From Pseudomonas sp. (GTDB lineage Bacteria; Pseudomonadota; Gammaproteobacteria; Pseudomonadales; Pseudomonadaceae): DNA of 31,300 nucleotides. The translations under genes were made by a program, and so were the position numbers. Location of the stretch: the NCBI RefSeq assembly GCF_030150285.1, contig NZ_JASLGE010000091.1, positions 1-31,300 on the forward strand, in the 5' to 3' direction. This document shows positions 23,199 through 31,300 of the stretch, one piece after another (the stretch's first letter is position 1; each line of letters starts with the position of its first letter). Under the pieces are notes generated by a model. The model made no database searches, had not been told where the DNA came from, and saw nothing but the letters and a program-made list of their open reading frames with translations.

Positions 23199-24119
23199 AT
23201 GCCCAGCACCCTGTCACTGCCAAGTACGTCCCTGAAAATGGGCGAGCTGGATTGCTGGCACTTTATTCATGGCCAAGCCCAACTGCTGATCGCCAAACAG
23301 GGCGCACAGGTTCTCAGTTATCAGACAGGCGACGAACAGCCCATTATCTGGCTGAACGAGAAAGCCCAGTACACCCACGGCAAAGGCATTCGTACCGGCA
23401 TGCCGGTGTGCTGGCCGTGGTTCGGGAACCTGGCCCTTAACCCGCCCAGCGTGCAGGCCATGTACCACAGCCATGAGCCCGCCCCCGCTCACGGCCTGGT
23501 ACGCACCCGCGAATGGGAGCTGCTGGACTTCGACGACGCAGGCGAAGCACTGCATATTGAACTGGGCTTACCCCTTGTCGACGGCGGCCTGCCCGGGTGG
23601 CCTCACCATGTAGCGCTGACCCTGAACATCCGTCTCGATACGCACCTGCACCTCAGCCTCACCAGCCACAACCGGGGCGATTCACCTGTCAGCATTAGCC
23701 AAGCGTTACACAGCTATTTTGCGGTCAACGATGTGCGCCAGGTTCATGTAGACGGTGTTGACGGGTTGACCTACATCGAGACCCTCGATGACTGGAAACA
23801 CGTTAAACAGTCGGGCGATTTGAACTTCAGCGGCGAAACAGACCGCATCTACCTCGATACTCCCGATACGCTGAGCATCGTTGACCCGCAGTGGGCGCGC
23901 CGTATCAATCTCAAGAGCCGTGGCTCACGCAGCGCCGTTATCTGGAATCCGTGGGTCGAGAAGACCGCCCGCTTCAGCGACATGGCCGCCAATGGCTGGC
24001 AACGCATGCTGTGCATCGAAACCGCCAATGTGATGGATGACGTGATCACCCTCGAACCGGGTGCCAGCCATACGCTGGGCGTAAGCATCAGCAGCACGCC
24101 CCTGCCACCCACCCCGTAG
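23199..24119 (+). CDS. D-hexose-6-phosphate mutarotase (YeaD-like aldose 1-epimerase)
   Basis: This 306-residue protein of the galactose-mutarotase-like superfamily probably interconverts alpha and beta anomers of glucose-6-phosphate or related sugars. Expected catalytic residues are His98 (PAHGLVRTREW), His171 (QALHSYFAV) and Glu274 (MLCIETANV). RTGMPVCWPWFG (65-76) is a subfamily hallmark. There is no signal peptide. It follows the thioesterase gene by 27 bp. The exact sugar phosphate is an inference from the family. Confidence 0.9.
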   Translation: MPSTLSLPSTSLKMGELDCWHFIHGQAQLLIAKQGAQVLSYQTGDEQPIIWLNEKAQYTHGKGIRTGMPVCWPWFGNLALNPPSVQAMYHSHEPAPAHGLVRTREWELLDFDDAGEALHIELGLPLVDGGLPGWPHHVALTLNIRLDTHLHLSLTSHNRGDSPVSISQALHSYFAVNDVRQVHVDGVDGLTYIETLDDWKHVKQSGDLNFSGETDRIYLDTPDTLSIVDPQWARRINLKSRGSRSAVIWNPWVEKTARFSDMAANGWQRMLCIETANVMDDVITLEPGASHTLGVSISSTPLPPTP

Positions 24120-24354
24120 GAGCAGCCGGTCGACGCTCGATTGCTCGCGATCTTTTGATCTTTAAAAGCGGTGCCGCCCCGTCTTCGGCCTATTCATTGC
24201 TGCGGTAACGGCCACTCAAGGTTCCGGCTTTACGCCGTGGGCCGCCGCGATCGGCCAGCGTGGTTTAAGGGGGCCCTTTAGATCAAAAACCAGATCAAAA
24301 GATCACGAGCAAGCTCGTTCCTACAAACTCTGCCATCCGTAGGAGCGTCGACCG
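24117..24354. repeat. Nested inverted-repeat element
   Basis: Outer arms CGGTCGACGCTC (24127-24138) and GAGCGTCGACCG (24343-24354) are perfectly inverted. Inner arms GCTCGCGATCTTTTGATCT (24143-24161) and its inverse (24292-24310) match at 18 of 19 bases. GTAGGAGC occurs at the left edge and again near 24339. The roughly 130-bp core encodes nothing. The GTAGGAGCGAGCTTGCTCGCGATC type of sequence is a common interspersed repeat in fluorescent Pseudomonas. It lies between convergent genes. Confidence 0.72.
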
Positions 24355-24370
24355 TCACCCGCGACAAAAC

Positions 24371-24907
24371 TTACAAATCCGCATCGACCACGACCCGCAC
24401 CTTGCTGGCCTCCAGTGCGTAGGCGGCGTCGGCCAGGTCGTTGCTGACCTTCTCGACGTTCAACGTGCCCGTCACCCAAAGCGGTGTGTAGATGTCATCC
24501 AGCTTCAAGCCTTTTGGGTATCGCACCAGCACCAGTTGATTGGGCGGCGGTGGTGGCACATGGATGCAGGCCCCCGGGTAAGGCACCAGGAAAAACAGCG
24601 TGCTGCGCCCTTTGGCGTCCGTTTCCAGCGGCACCGGGTAACCGCCCAGACGAATCTGTTTGCCGTTCATGCTGGCGACGGTCTTGCTGGAATACATGAC
24701 GGCTGGCAGGCCTTTGCTTTGTTTCAGGCCGCCTTTCTCAGTGAACACGCCCTGAGCTTCAGGCGAGTCATGATCGATTTCGGGCATCTGTTCGAGGGCA
24801 AGTTGATCCGACTTGGGCATCAGGTCGAGCCAGTCGGTTTCCGGCAGTTCTGCCGCGTGCACCAGGCCTGCGCCCAGCAAAAGAAAGGTCAAGACAAAAC
24901 GGCGCAT
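24371..24907 (-). CDS. Exported DUF3299 protein
   Basis: This 178-residue protein has a signal peptide (about 1-17, LVHA-A). The mature part matches DUF3299: KQIRLGGYPVPLE, then FFLVPYPGACIHVPPPPPNQLVLV with its conserved Cys-Ile-His-Val and polyproline run, and a C-terminal GTLNVEKVSNDLADAAYALEA. The fold and role are not established; the family is periplasmic and often sits near transport or metal genes. ATG at 24907 gives the cleanest signal peptide; a TTG 15 bases upstream is possible. Confidence 0.85.
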   Translation of the reverse strand: MRRFVLTFLLLGAGLVHAAELPETDWLDLMPKSDQLALEQMPEIDHDSPEAQGVFTEKGGLKQSKGLPAVMYSSKTVASMNGKQIRLGGYPVPLETDAKGRSTLFFLVPYPGACIHVPPPPPNQLVLVRYPKGLKLDDIYTPLWVTGTLNVEKVSNDLADAAYALEASKVRVVVDADL

Positions 24908-24949
24908 GGGGGGCTCGATCAAAGAGGGCTGATAACGCCGCGCATTCTA

Positions 24950-24978
24950 GCGCTCTCTGCGCCAAGCGCAGAGAGCGC
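24950..24978 (-). terminator. 13-bp hairpin between the YeaQ-like and DUF3299 genes
   Basis: GCGCTCTCTGCGC and GCGCAGAGAGCGC pair perfectly over 13 bp with a 3-base loop, 11 bases after the stop of the YeaQ-like gene. There is no T run. TAGAAT (24944-24949, minus strand) directly follows and could be the -10 of the DUF3299 gene, so the hairpin may end one transcript while another starts beside it. Confidence 0.55.
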
Positions 24979-24989
24979 CGGCCATTCCA

Positions 24990-25238
24990 TCAGCTTTTTT
25001 TCGACACCATGCCGTAAATGATCAGCAGAACAATCGCACCCACAACCGCACCGATAAAGCCGGCACCTTCGCCCGCCTTGTAGATACCCAGCGCCTGGCC
25101 GCCATAGGTTGCCGCCAGCGAGCCGCCGATACCCAGCAGGATGGTCATGATCCAGCCCATGCTGTCGTCACCTGGTTTCAGGAAACGGGCCACCAGGCCA
25201 ACAATCAAGCCGATAAAAATGGTTCCGATGATGCCCAT
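24990..25238 (-). CDS. GlsB/YeaQ/YmgE-family small membrane protein
   Basis: This 82-residue protein is almost entirely three glycine-rich transmembrane helices (about 2-20, 28-48 and 55-77) with the family's LKPGDDSMGWIMTILLGIGGS motif. Relatives are called stress-response or transglycosylase-associated membrane proteins, but their molecular role is unclear. AGAGAGGAAG lies upstream of the ATG at 25238; an upstream in-frame start would add a non-family segment. Confidence 0.88.
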   Translation of the reverse strand: MGIIGTIFIGLIVGLVARFLKPGDDSMGWIMTILLGIGGSLAATYGGQALGIYKAGEGAGFIGAVVGAIVLLIIYGMVSKKS

Positions 25239-25343
25239 GGACGCTTCCTCTCTGTAGATGGCATAAACCAAAGCCTAGTCAGCACTTTGGTATCACGCCA
25301 TCTGAGAGCGGCGACAACCGAATGGTTCCCGCCAACGCATGAT

Positions 25344-26429
25344 TTACGCTTCGTCGATCAGGGCTTGGACTTTGCTGATTTGCGCTTTCAGCGTAGCCAT
25401 GTCGGCACAGCGCAGGTTGGCGTGGCCCACTTTACGGCCCACTTTGAAGGCTTTGCCGTAGTGATGCAGGTGGCAATCGGCAATCGCTGTGACCTTCTCA
25501 ACGGGTGGCACAGTGCCGATAAAGTTGAGCATGGCGCTTTCGCCCACCTTGGCCGTCGAACCCAGCGGCAGGCCCGCAATGGCGCGCAGGTGGTTTTCGA
25601 ACTGGCTGCACTCGGCACCTTCGGTAGTCCAGTGCCCGGAGTTATGAACACGCGGCGCGATTTCGTTGGCCTTGAGGCCACCGTCGACCTCGAAGAACTC
25701 AAAGGCCATTACCCCGACATAATCCAGCTGCTTGAGCACGCGGCTGGAGTAGTCTTCAGCAAGCGATTGCAGCGGGTGAGCCGTGCTGGCAACCGACAGC
25801 TTGAGGATGCCGCTGTCGTGGGTGTTGTGCACCAACGGGTAGAAGCGGGTTTCGCCATCACGGCCGCGCACCGCGATCAGCGACACCTCACCCGTAAACG
25901 GCACAAAGCCTTCCAACAGGCAGGCAACGCTGCCCAGCTCAGCAAACGTGCCCTCGACATCCGCCGGGGTGCGCAATACTTTCTGGCCCTTGCCGTCGTA
26001 GCCCAGGGTGCGGGTTTTCAGCACGGCCGGCAGACCGATACTGGCCACCGCTGCGTCCAGATCCGCCTGGGACTGGATGTCAGCGAAGGCCGGCGTCGGA
26101 ATGCCCAGGTCCTTGAACATGCTTTTTTCGAACCAGCGGTCACGAGCAATGCGCAGCGCTTCGGCACTCGGGTAAACCGGGACGAATTGCGACAGGAACG
26201 CCACGGTCTCAGCCGGAACGCTCTCGAATTCGAACGTCACCAGATCCACTTCATCAGCCAATTGGCGCAAGTGGTCGGGGTCGCTGTAATCCGCTCGCAA
26301 ATGTTCGCCCAATGAAGCCGCACAGGCATCCGGAGCCGGGTCAAGGAAAGCGAAATTCATGCCCAGCGGGGTGCCCGCCAGGGCCAGCATGCGGCCTAAC
26401 TGGCCGCCACCGATAACACCGATTTTCAT
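25344..26429 (-). CDS. purK: 5-(carboxyamino)imidazole ribonucleotide synthase
   Basis: PurK (361 codons including the stop) uses ATP and bicarbonate to convert AIR to N5-CAIR in purine synthesis. The N-terminal GVIGGGQLGRMLALAG loop (about 3-18), the ATP-grasp domain with LKTRTLGYDGKGQKVL and LLEGFVPFTGEVSLIAVR, and EIAPRVHNSGHWTTEG near the C-terminus are all present. ATG at 26429 is favoured over one at 26435 because GAGG is nine bases from the former and only three from the latter. It starts 11 bases after purE in the same operon. Confidence 0.97.
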   Translation of the reverse strand: MKIGVIGGGQLGRMLALAGTPLGMNFAFLDPAPDACAASLGEHLRADYSDPDHLRQLADEVDLVTFEFESVPAETVAFLSQFVPVYPSAEALRIARDRWFEKSMFKDLGIPTPAFADIQSQADLDAAVASIGLPAVLKTRTLGYDGKGQKVLRTPADVEGTFAELGSVACLLEGFVPFTGEVSLIAVRGRDGETRFYPLVHNTHDSGILKLSVASTAHPLQSLAEDYSSRVLKQLDYVGVMAFEFFEVDGGLKANEIAPRVHNSGHWTTEGAECSQFENHLRAIAGLPLGSTAKVGESAMLNFIGTVPPVEKVTAIADCHLHHYGKAFKVGRKVGHANLRCADMATLKAQISKVQALIDEA

Positions 26430-26440
26430 CGTCATAAACC

Positions 26441-26932
26441 TCAGGCTACGCGCGGGTCTGGATTGTCCAGCACGCTGTCTGTCTGTTCAGCACGGAAGGC
26501 TTTTAATACGGTATGAAACTGTGGGTGCTTGGCCCCCAGAATGCTGGCCGACAGCAGCGCGGCGTTGATTGCACCCGCCTTGCCAATGGCCAGGGTGGCC
26601 ACCGGAATGCCCGCAGGCATTTGCACAATCGACAGCAGCGAGTCGACACCCGACAGCATGGCCGACTGAACGGGTACACCGAGTACCGGCAAATGGGTTT
26701 TGGCTGCACACATGCCTGGCAAGTGAGCGGCACCACCGGCACCCGCAATAATGACTTCAATCCCGCGGCCTTCAGCCTCTTCGGCATACTGGAACAGCAG
26801 GTCCGGAGTACGGTGGGCAGAGACCACTTTAACTTCGTAAGGAATGCCGAGTTTTTCCAGCATATCGGCGGTGTGGCTGAGGGTGGACCAATCGGACTTG
26901 GAGCCCATGATCACGCCTACCAATGCACTCAT
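26441..26932 (-). CDS. purE: N5-CAIR mutase
   Basis: PurE (163 residues) rearranges N5-CAIR to CAIR, the step after PurK. Active-site motifs are MGSKSDW (9-15), SAHRTP (38-43) with catalytic His40, and GAGGAAHLPG. GAGG lies seven bases before the ATG at 26932. The open frame continues upstream without a stop through the leader terminator but has no plausible start there. It is first in the purEK operon, with a probable attenuator in its leader. Confidence 0.97.
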   Translation of the reverse strand: MSALVGVIMGSKSDWSTLSHTADMLEKLGIPYEVKVVSAHRTPDLLFQYAEEAEGRGIEVIIAGAGGAAHLPGMCAAKTHLPVLGVPVQSAMLSGVDSLLSIVQMPAGIPVATLAIGKAGAINAALLSASILGAKHPQFHTVLKAFRAEQTDSVLDNPDPRVA

Positions 26933-26969
26933 CGTCGCGCCTCTTCTCTTGGGCGCCCGCAGGCGCGTC

Positions 26970-27010
26970 AAAAAACAACAAGCCACGTGGAGGATCCGAC
27001 GTGGCTTGTT
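26970..27010 (-). terminator. Intrinsic terminator inside the purE leader
   Basis: On the minus strand AACAAGCCACGT (26999-27010) pairs perfectly with ACGTGGCTTGTT (26977-26988) over 12 bp; the 10-base loop can itself form GGA/TCC. The tail reads G followed by six T (26970-26975). The structure lies between the probable purE promoter and the ribosome site, 38 bases before the start codon, so it would stop transcription before purE unless bypassed. Confidence 0.82.
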
Positions 27011-27049
27011 ATAGAAATTAAGGCCGGTCATGCCAGCCGAAGGCCGCGC

Positions 27050-27077
27050 AGTATACCGCAAAGAGGGGGTTTGACAG
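27050..27077 (-). promoter_or_regulatory. Probable purEK promoter
   Basis: On the minus strand CTGTCA (27072-27077) and TATACT (27050-27055) are separated by 16 bp. Transcription would start near 27043 and make a leader of about 110 nt that includes the terminator at 26970-27010. The -35 matches consensus at four of six positions. Confidence 0.6.
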
Positions 27078-27353
27078 CACCTTTGGCGACCATCTGTCTG
27101 CCGCGTGAACGACAGCCAATACGCCCTGTTTTATTGACCTTCAGGTCAACCCCTCAGCGGTCACCACTACGCCCGTAAATCTCCTTGTGCGTCGGCCACA
27201 CACCGCGTTGAAAAGAACTACAAAACGCAACGAATCCGTGCCGCTGCGTACCACAAGGGCACGCCTTTAATCTTTAACGTCGCCAGTCTACAGGCGATAC
27301 GTATCCGGCCACTCACCCTTCAACCCTTGTCGCTCAATCTTGCGAGAAACCCT

Positions 27354-27923
27354 ATGAATCCGATCAATCTCAACCTGTTCATTCATGACACGGTCTCTGA
27401 CACCACTAACCAGAACCTTCAACCCCGGCAACTTGATCACTTTGTTCAAGAGCTGAGCAACGTCAGCGGCCGTCAGGTCAACGTCAATTTTCACGAGTAT
27501 GTGCCCGGTGTCACGGACTTCGATTACAAGGGCACGGACCCAGGCGCGAAAGTGAATGCCTGGAATACCGCTGCCAACCAACACAACAGGCAGATTGGCA
27601 TCCCCGACTACCAGACCGACCGTAACGTGCTGGTGATTGATGGTTACATGACCGGCTCCGTCGCGGGTGCAGCACCGTCGGGGGCAAATCCCGGCAATTC
27701 AGTCATCGCGTCCACTGTTGACGACACCACCCTGGCTCACGAAGTGGGCCACACGTTTGGCGCAAAACACTCAGGTATCCTGCAATCTCCGGATCCAGCC
27801 AGGCCCGGCAGTGTTTGCTCAAGTTACATGGCCACCGGCGATGACGTCGGTACCTGCAACCTGCTGCGTTACAGCACAATCAACCAGGAGCGCATTCAAG
27901 GCTTCCTGAGCAAGCTTGATTAG
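27354..27923 (+). CDS. Small metzincin-type zinc metalloprotease
   Basis: This 189-residue protein carries a full metzincin site, HEVGHTFGAKH (129-139), with zinc ligands His129, His133 and His139 and general base Glu130. A Met-turn candidate, SYMATG (Met159), follows at the expected distance, and Cys155 and Cys168 flank it and could form a disulfide. There is no signal peptide or pro-domain, and no neighbouring secretion gene or inhibitor. The ATG at 27354 begins the protein; the ribosome site is weak. Substrate and location are unknown. An exported toxin or effector is possible but not shown. Confidence 0.78.
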   Translation: MNPINLNLFIHDTVSDTTNQNLQPRQLDHFVQELSNVSGRQVNVNFHEYVPGVTDFDYKGTDPGAKVNAWNTAANQHNRQIGIPDYQTDRNVLVIDGYMTGSVAGAAPSGANPGNSVIASTVDDTTLAHEVGHTFGAKHSGILQSPDPARPGSVCSSYMATGDDVGTCNLLRYSTINQERIQGFLSKLD

Positions 27924-27936
27924 TAGCCGGTTTCGC

Positions 27937-27961
27937 GGCTTTGCCCTCAACAGGCAAGGCC
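27937..27961 (+). terminator. Possible terminator after the metzincin gene
   Basis: GGCTTTGCC (27937-27945) and GGCAAGGCC (27953-27961) can form a 9-bp stem with one G-U pair, 14 bases after the stop. No T run follows; further short dyads occur up to the convergent LysR gene. It may serve both genes. Confidence 0.45.
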
Positions 27962-27976
27962 GTGAGGGCTCACGGT

Positions 27977-28882
27977 CTATTCCGTGTGAGTACCACTCTC
28001 CAACTTGCGCCACAGCAACCGGACGTTGGCTTTACGCACCAGCGCACAGCGGTATAAGCGAATTTCAAGCGGTACATGCCATTGCGGACCACCACAGATC
28101 ACCAACTCGCCCCGCTCAAGCTCGGCCCGCGCACTTAACCGGGGAACCCAGGCGATACCCAGCCCTTCCAGCGCCATGCTTTTAAGGCTGTCGGCCATTG
28201 CGGTTTCATAAATCGTGGTAAACCGCAGACTGCGCTGGCGCAGCAGCAAGTTAACCGAGCGACCCAAAAACGCGCCGGCGCTGTAGGCCAGCAAGGGGAC
28301 GCTGGCATCTCCCTCCAGATCAAACAGCGGCTGGCCTTCAGCGTCGGCAGCACACACCGGCAACATTTCAGTATTGCCCAAGTGCAAGGACGGGAAAATC
28401 TCCGGGTCCATCTGCAACGCGGCATCGGGATCATAAAAAGCCAGCATCAAATCGCAGCCACCTTCACGCAAGGCATGTACCGCGTCTCCGACATTAGTCG
28501 CAACCAGCCGTGTTGCGATGTTTAGCCCCTCATTGCGCAATTGTGCAATCCAGCGCGGGAAAAAACCCAACGCCAGGGAGTGAGCAGCGGCCACTTGCAT
28601 GACTTCGCCTTGCCCACCTTCGAGGTGATGCAAGTGACGCAATACCTCGCCCAACTGTTCGACAACAGTGCGCGCCGTCACCAAGAACAGTTGGCCGGCC
28701 GCAGTCAACTCCACCGGGGTGCGGGAACGATTCACCAAGGTCAGCCCAAGGGCGGCTTCGAGGCTACGAATACGCCGGCTGAAGGCAGGCTGCGTCACAA
28801 AACGGCGCTCCGCTGCCTGCGAAAAACTCCGGGTTGCGGCCAGTGCACTGAAGTCTTCCAGCCATTTACTTTCGAGATTCAT
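27977..28882 (-). CDS. LysR-family regulator divergent from aspA
   Basis: This 301-residue LysR protein has the N-terminal helix-turn-helix (about 5-62: FSALAATRSFSQAAERRFVTQPAFSR, then LVNRSRTPVELTAAG) and a C-terminal effector-binding domain. GGAGG lies five bases before the ATG at 28882, which excludes an 11-residue longer form. It is divergent from aspA across 179 bp containing a LysR-type dyad, so it probably regulates aspA and itself; the inducer is unknown. The same LysR/aspA pairing is found elsewhere in Pseudomonas. Confidence 0.88.
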   Translation of the reverse strand: MNLESKWLEDFSALAATRSFSQAAERRFVTQPAFSRRIRSLEAALGLTLVNRSRTPVELTAAGQLFLVTARTVVEQLGEVLRHLHHLEGGQGEVMQVAAAHSLALGFFPRWIAQLRNEGLNIATRLVATNVGDAVHALREGGCDLMLAFYDPDAALQMDPEIFPSLHLGNTEMLPVCAADAEGQPLFDLEGDASVPLLAYSAGAFLGRSVNLLLRQRSLRFTTIYETAMADSLKSMALEGLGIAWVPRLSARAELERGELVICGGPQWHVPLEIRLYRCALVRKANVRLLWRKLESGTHTE

Positions 28883-28948
28883 AGGTCCTCCCGGACGCGC
28901 ACCAAATTGGGTCACACGTTCGACGCGCCTCTCGCGTCACACCCCCAT

Positions 28949-28965
28949 TATGCCGTTTCTGCATA
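28949..28965. promoter_or_regulatory. Putative LysR-type site between the regulator and aspA
   Basis: TATGC (28949-28953) and GCATA (28961-28965) form a perfect dyad over a 7-base centre, and contain the T-N11-A core of LysR sites. It lies 66 bases upstream of the regulator start and 96 bases upstream of aspA. Confidence 0.6.
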
Positions 28966-29061
28966 GGTTAGTGTTTAAAGGCATTGGCCCAAAATTTCAC
29001 GCAGGCCTAGGATTCGCAGCGTTCCGGCCCAGACCGGGTCCATATCGAGATGATTTCTATC

Positions 29062-30486
<1,425 letters not shown>

Positions 30487-30548
30487 TCCGACGCGTTACT
30501 TGTAGCACCGCTCACCAGGTCGAGGGACTAGACACCTCTCACCTTTTG

Positions 30549-30583
30549 AGGGCTTGGGGATCATTCTCCAAGCCCTTTTTTTT
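30549..30583 (+). terminator. Intrinsic terminator after aspA
   Basis: AGGGCTTGG (30549-30557) pairs with CCAAGCCCT (30568-30576), extended inward by GGA/TCT, and is followed by a run of T to 30583. It is about 60 bases after the aspA stop. Confidence 0.88.
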
Positions 30584-30915
30584 AACTATTTGAAAGGACA
30601 ATCGTCTTCTGTGGGAGCAATCCCGCAAAAGCCCCGACGCCGGTAACGTCGGGTGTTTCAAAGCTTCGTTTCGTCGCTTGCACCACAACCGTGCAGACGG
30701 GCGCCGCACTGATCGGTATAGTGCCGCCCCTCTTCGCGTGAGCGGTCGTCGGTAACGAGGCCATAACCCATGCGAAACCCGAACTAATAACAAACCCGCG
30801 AAATGGACCGGGACGAAACCTTCGCCTCACCTGTTGTGCCGCGCGCAAACCGGTGTAACGCGATGTTTCTGAACATCCAGCATTTGCTTACACAAAAAAC
30901 AGCGAGGAAAAATCC
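30584..30915. other. Intergenic region upstream of the AGCS gene
   Basis: This 332-bp stretch has no supportable gene. It contains a small dyad, CCCGACG (30633-30639) / CGTCGGG (30647-30653), close to a GTGGGAGCAATCCCGC element typical of Pseudomonas intergenic repeats. The promoter of the downstream symporter gene should be here but was not identified. No glycine-riboswitch features were seen. Confidence 0.4.
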
Positions 30916-31300
30916 ATGCTCGAAGTCATCAACGACTTCCTCTCAGGGAAAGTACTGATCGTGCTCATTGTCGGGCTCGGTAGCTACTTCACGATTCGCT
31001 CGCGTTTCGTTCAATTGCGCCACTTCTTCCACATGTTCGCGGTGTTCCGCGACAGCCTGAAAAGCAGCGGCGGGCAACTCAGCTCGTTCCAGGCCCTGAT
31101 GCTCAGCCTCGCCGGCCGTGTCGGCGCAGGCAACATCGCCGGTGTCGGCATCGCCGTGACCCTCGGTGGGCCGGGTGCGGTGTTCTGGATGTGGGTGACC
31201 GCACTGGTCGGCATGTCCAGCAGCTTCTTCGAATGCACCCTGGCGCAGGTCTACAAGCGCGCCGAAGGTGACGGTCTGTACCGTGGTGGCCCGGCCTACT
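30916..31300 (+). CDS. Alanine/glycine:cation symporter, partial (runs off the right edge)
   Basis: The first 128 codons of an AGCS-family sodium/alanine (or glycine) symporter are present. The N-terminus MLEVINDFLSGKVLIVLI forms a first membrane helix, and SLAGRVGAGNIAGVGIAVTLGGPGAVFWMWVTALVGM (about 64-100) is the signature region with the sodium- and substrate-binding GAGN loop. GAGGA lies seven bases before the ATG. The gene is cut by the window end, with no sign of damage. Location after aspA suggests amino-acid uptake. Confidence 0.93.
   Translation, partial: MLEVINDFLSGKVLIVLIVGLGSYFTIRSRFVQLRHFFHMFAVFRDSLKSSGGQLSSFQALMLSLAGRVGAGNIAGVGIAVTLGGPGAVFWMWVTALVGMSSSFFECTLAQVYKRAEGDGLYRGGPAY

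Noticed and set aside
26933..27061. N-terminal extension of PurE through the leader
   Set aside because: It would translate across an intrinsic terminator and a ribosome site, and PurE normally begins at the conserved segment starting at 26932.
30584..30915. Glycine or other riboswitch ahead of the alanine/glycine symporter
   Set aside because: Only a small 7-bp dyad is present; none of the conserved glycine-aptamer elements could be recognised.

Overview
The window is chromosomal DNA of a Pseudomonas, probably of the P. fluorescens/putida side of the genus. Gene content and local order are those of a Pseudomonas core genome: gcdG-gcdH/gcdR next to a ribosomal RNA operon, pntAA-pntAB-pntB followed by a CoA-transferase gene, phoU-pstBACS, purEK, and aspA with a divergent LysR gene. 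Pseudomonas-type REP palindromes are also present. No tRNA gene, CRISPR array, phage gene or insertion sequence is visible.

Layout. 1-400: three tandem promoters on the minus strand point out of the window and are almost certainly those of an rRNA operon whose 16S gene lies just beyond the left edge. 408-3878: glutarate/lysine catabolism, with gcdH-gcdG on the minus strand and the LysR regulator gcdR divergent. 4315-7204: the three-gene proton-translocating transhydrogenase operon, ending in a clear terminator. 7385-8875: a succinyl-CoA:acetate CoA-transferase-family gene. 8940-12568: an envelope/unknown block with a small DUF1127 gene, two tandem exported DUF2388 proteins and, translationally coupled to the second, a large exported protein joining an HExxH domain to an Lnb/DUF4105 domain. 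Repeated GTACAG motifs precede both transcription units. 12600-12740: REP-like repeats. 12832-20848: a response regulator, then phoU, pstB, pstA, pstC and pstS, all on the minus strand. Two PHO boxes, one upstream of pstS and one upstream of pstC, are separated by an intrinsic terminator and a REPIN.

21102-25238: an MHS-family MFS transporter, a hotdog acyl-CoA thioesterase, a hexose-6-phosphate mutarotase-like protein, a nested inverted-repeat region, a DUF3299 exported protein and a GlsB/YeaQ-type membrane protein. 25344-26932: purE-purK, with an intrinsic terminator inside the purE leader that suggests attenuation. 27354-27923: a small orphan metzincin metalloprotease. 27977-30486: a LysR regulator divergent from aspA with a textbook LTTR dyad between them. 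30916 to the right edge: the start of an alanine/glycine:cation symporter gene.

Most of the window is well-known metabolism. The least explained parts are the DUF1127 / DUF2388-DUF2388 / HExxH-Lnb block with its shared motif, the purE leader terminator, the near-leaderless pstC promoter and the orphan metzincin.
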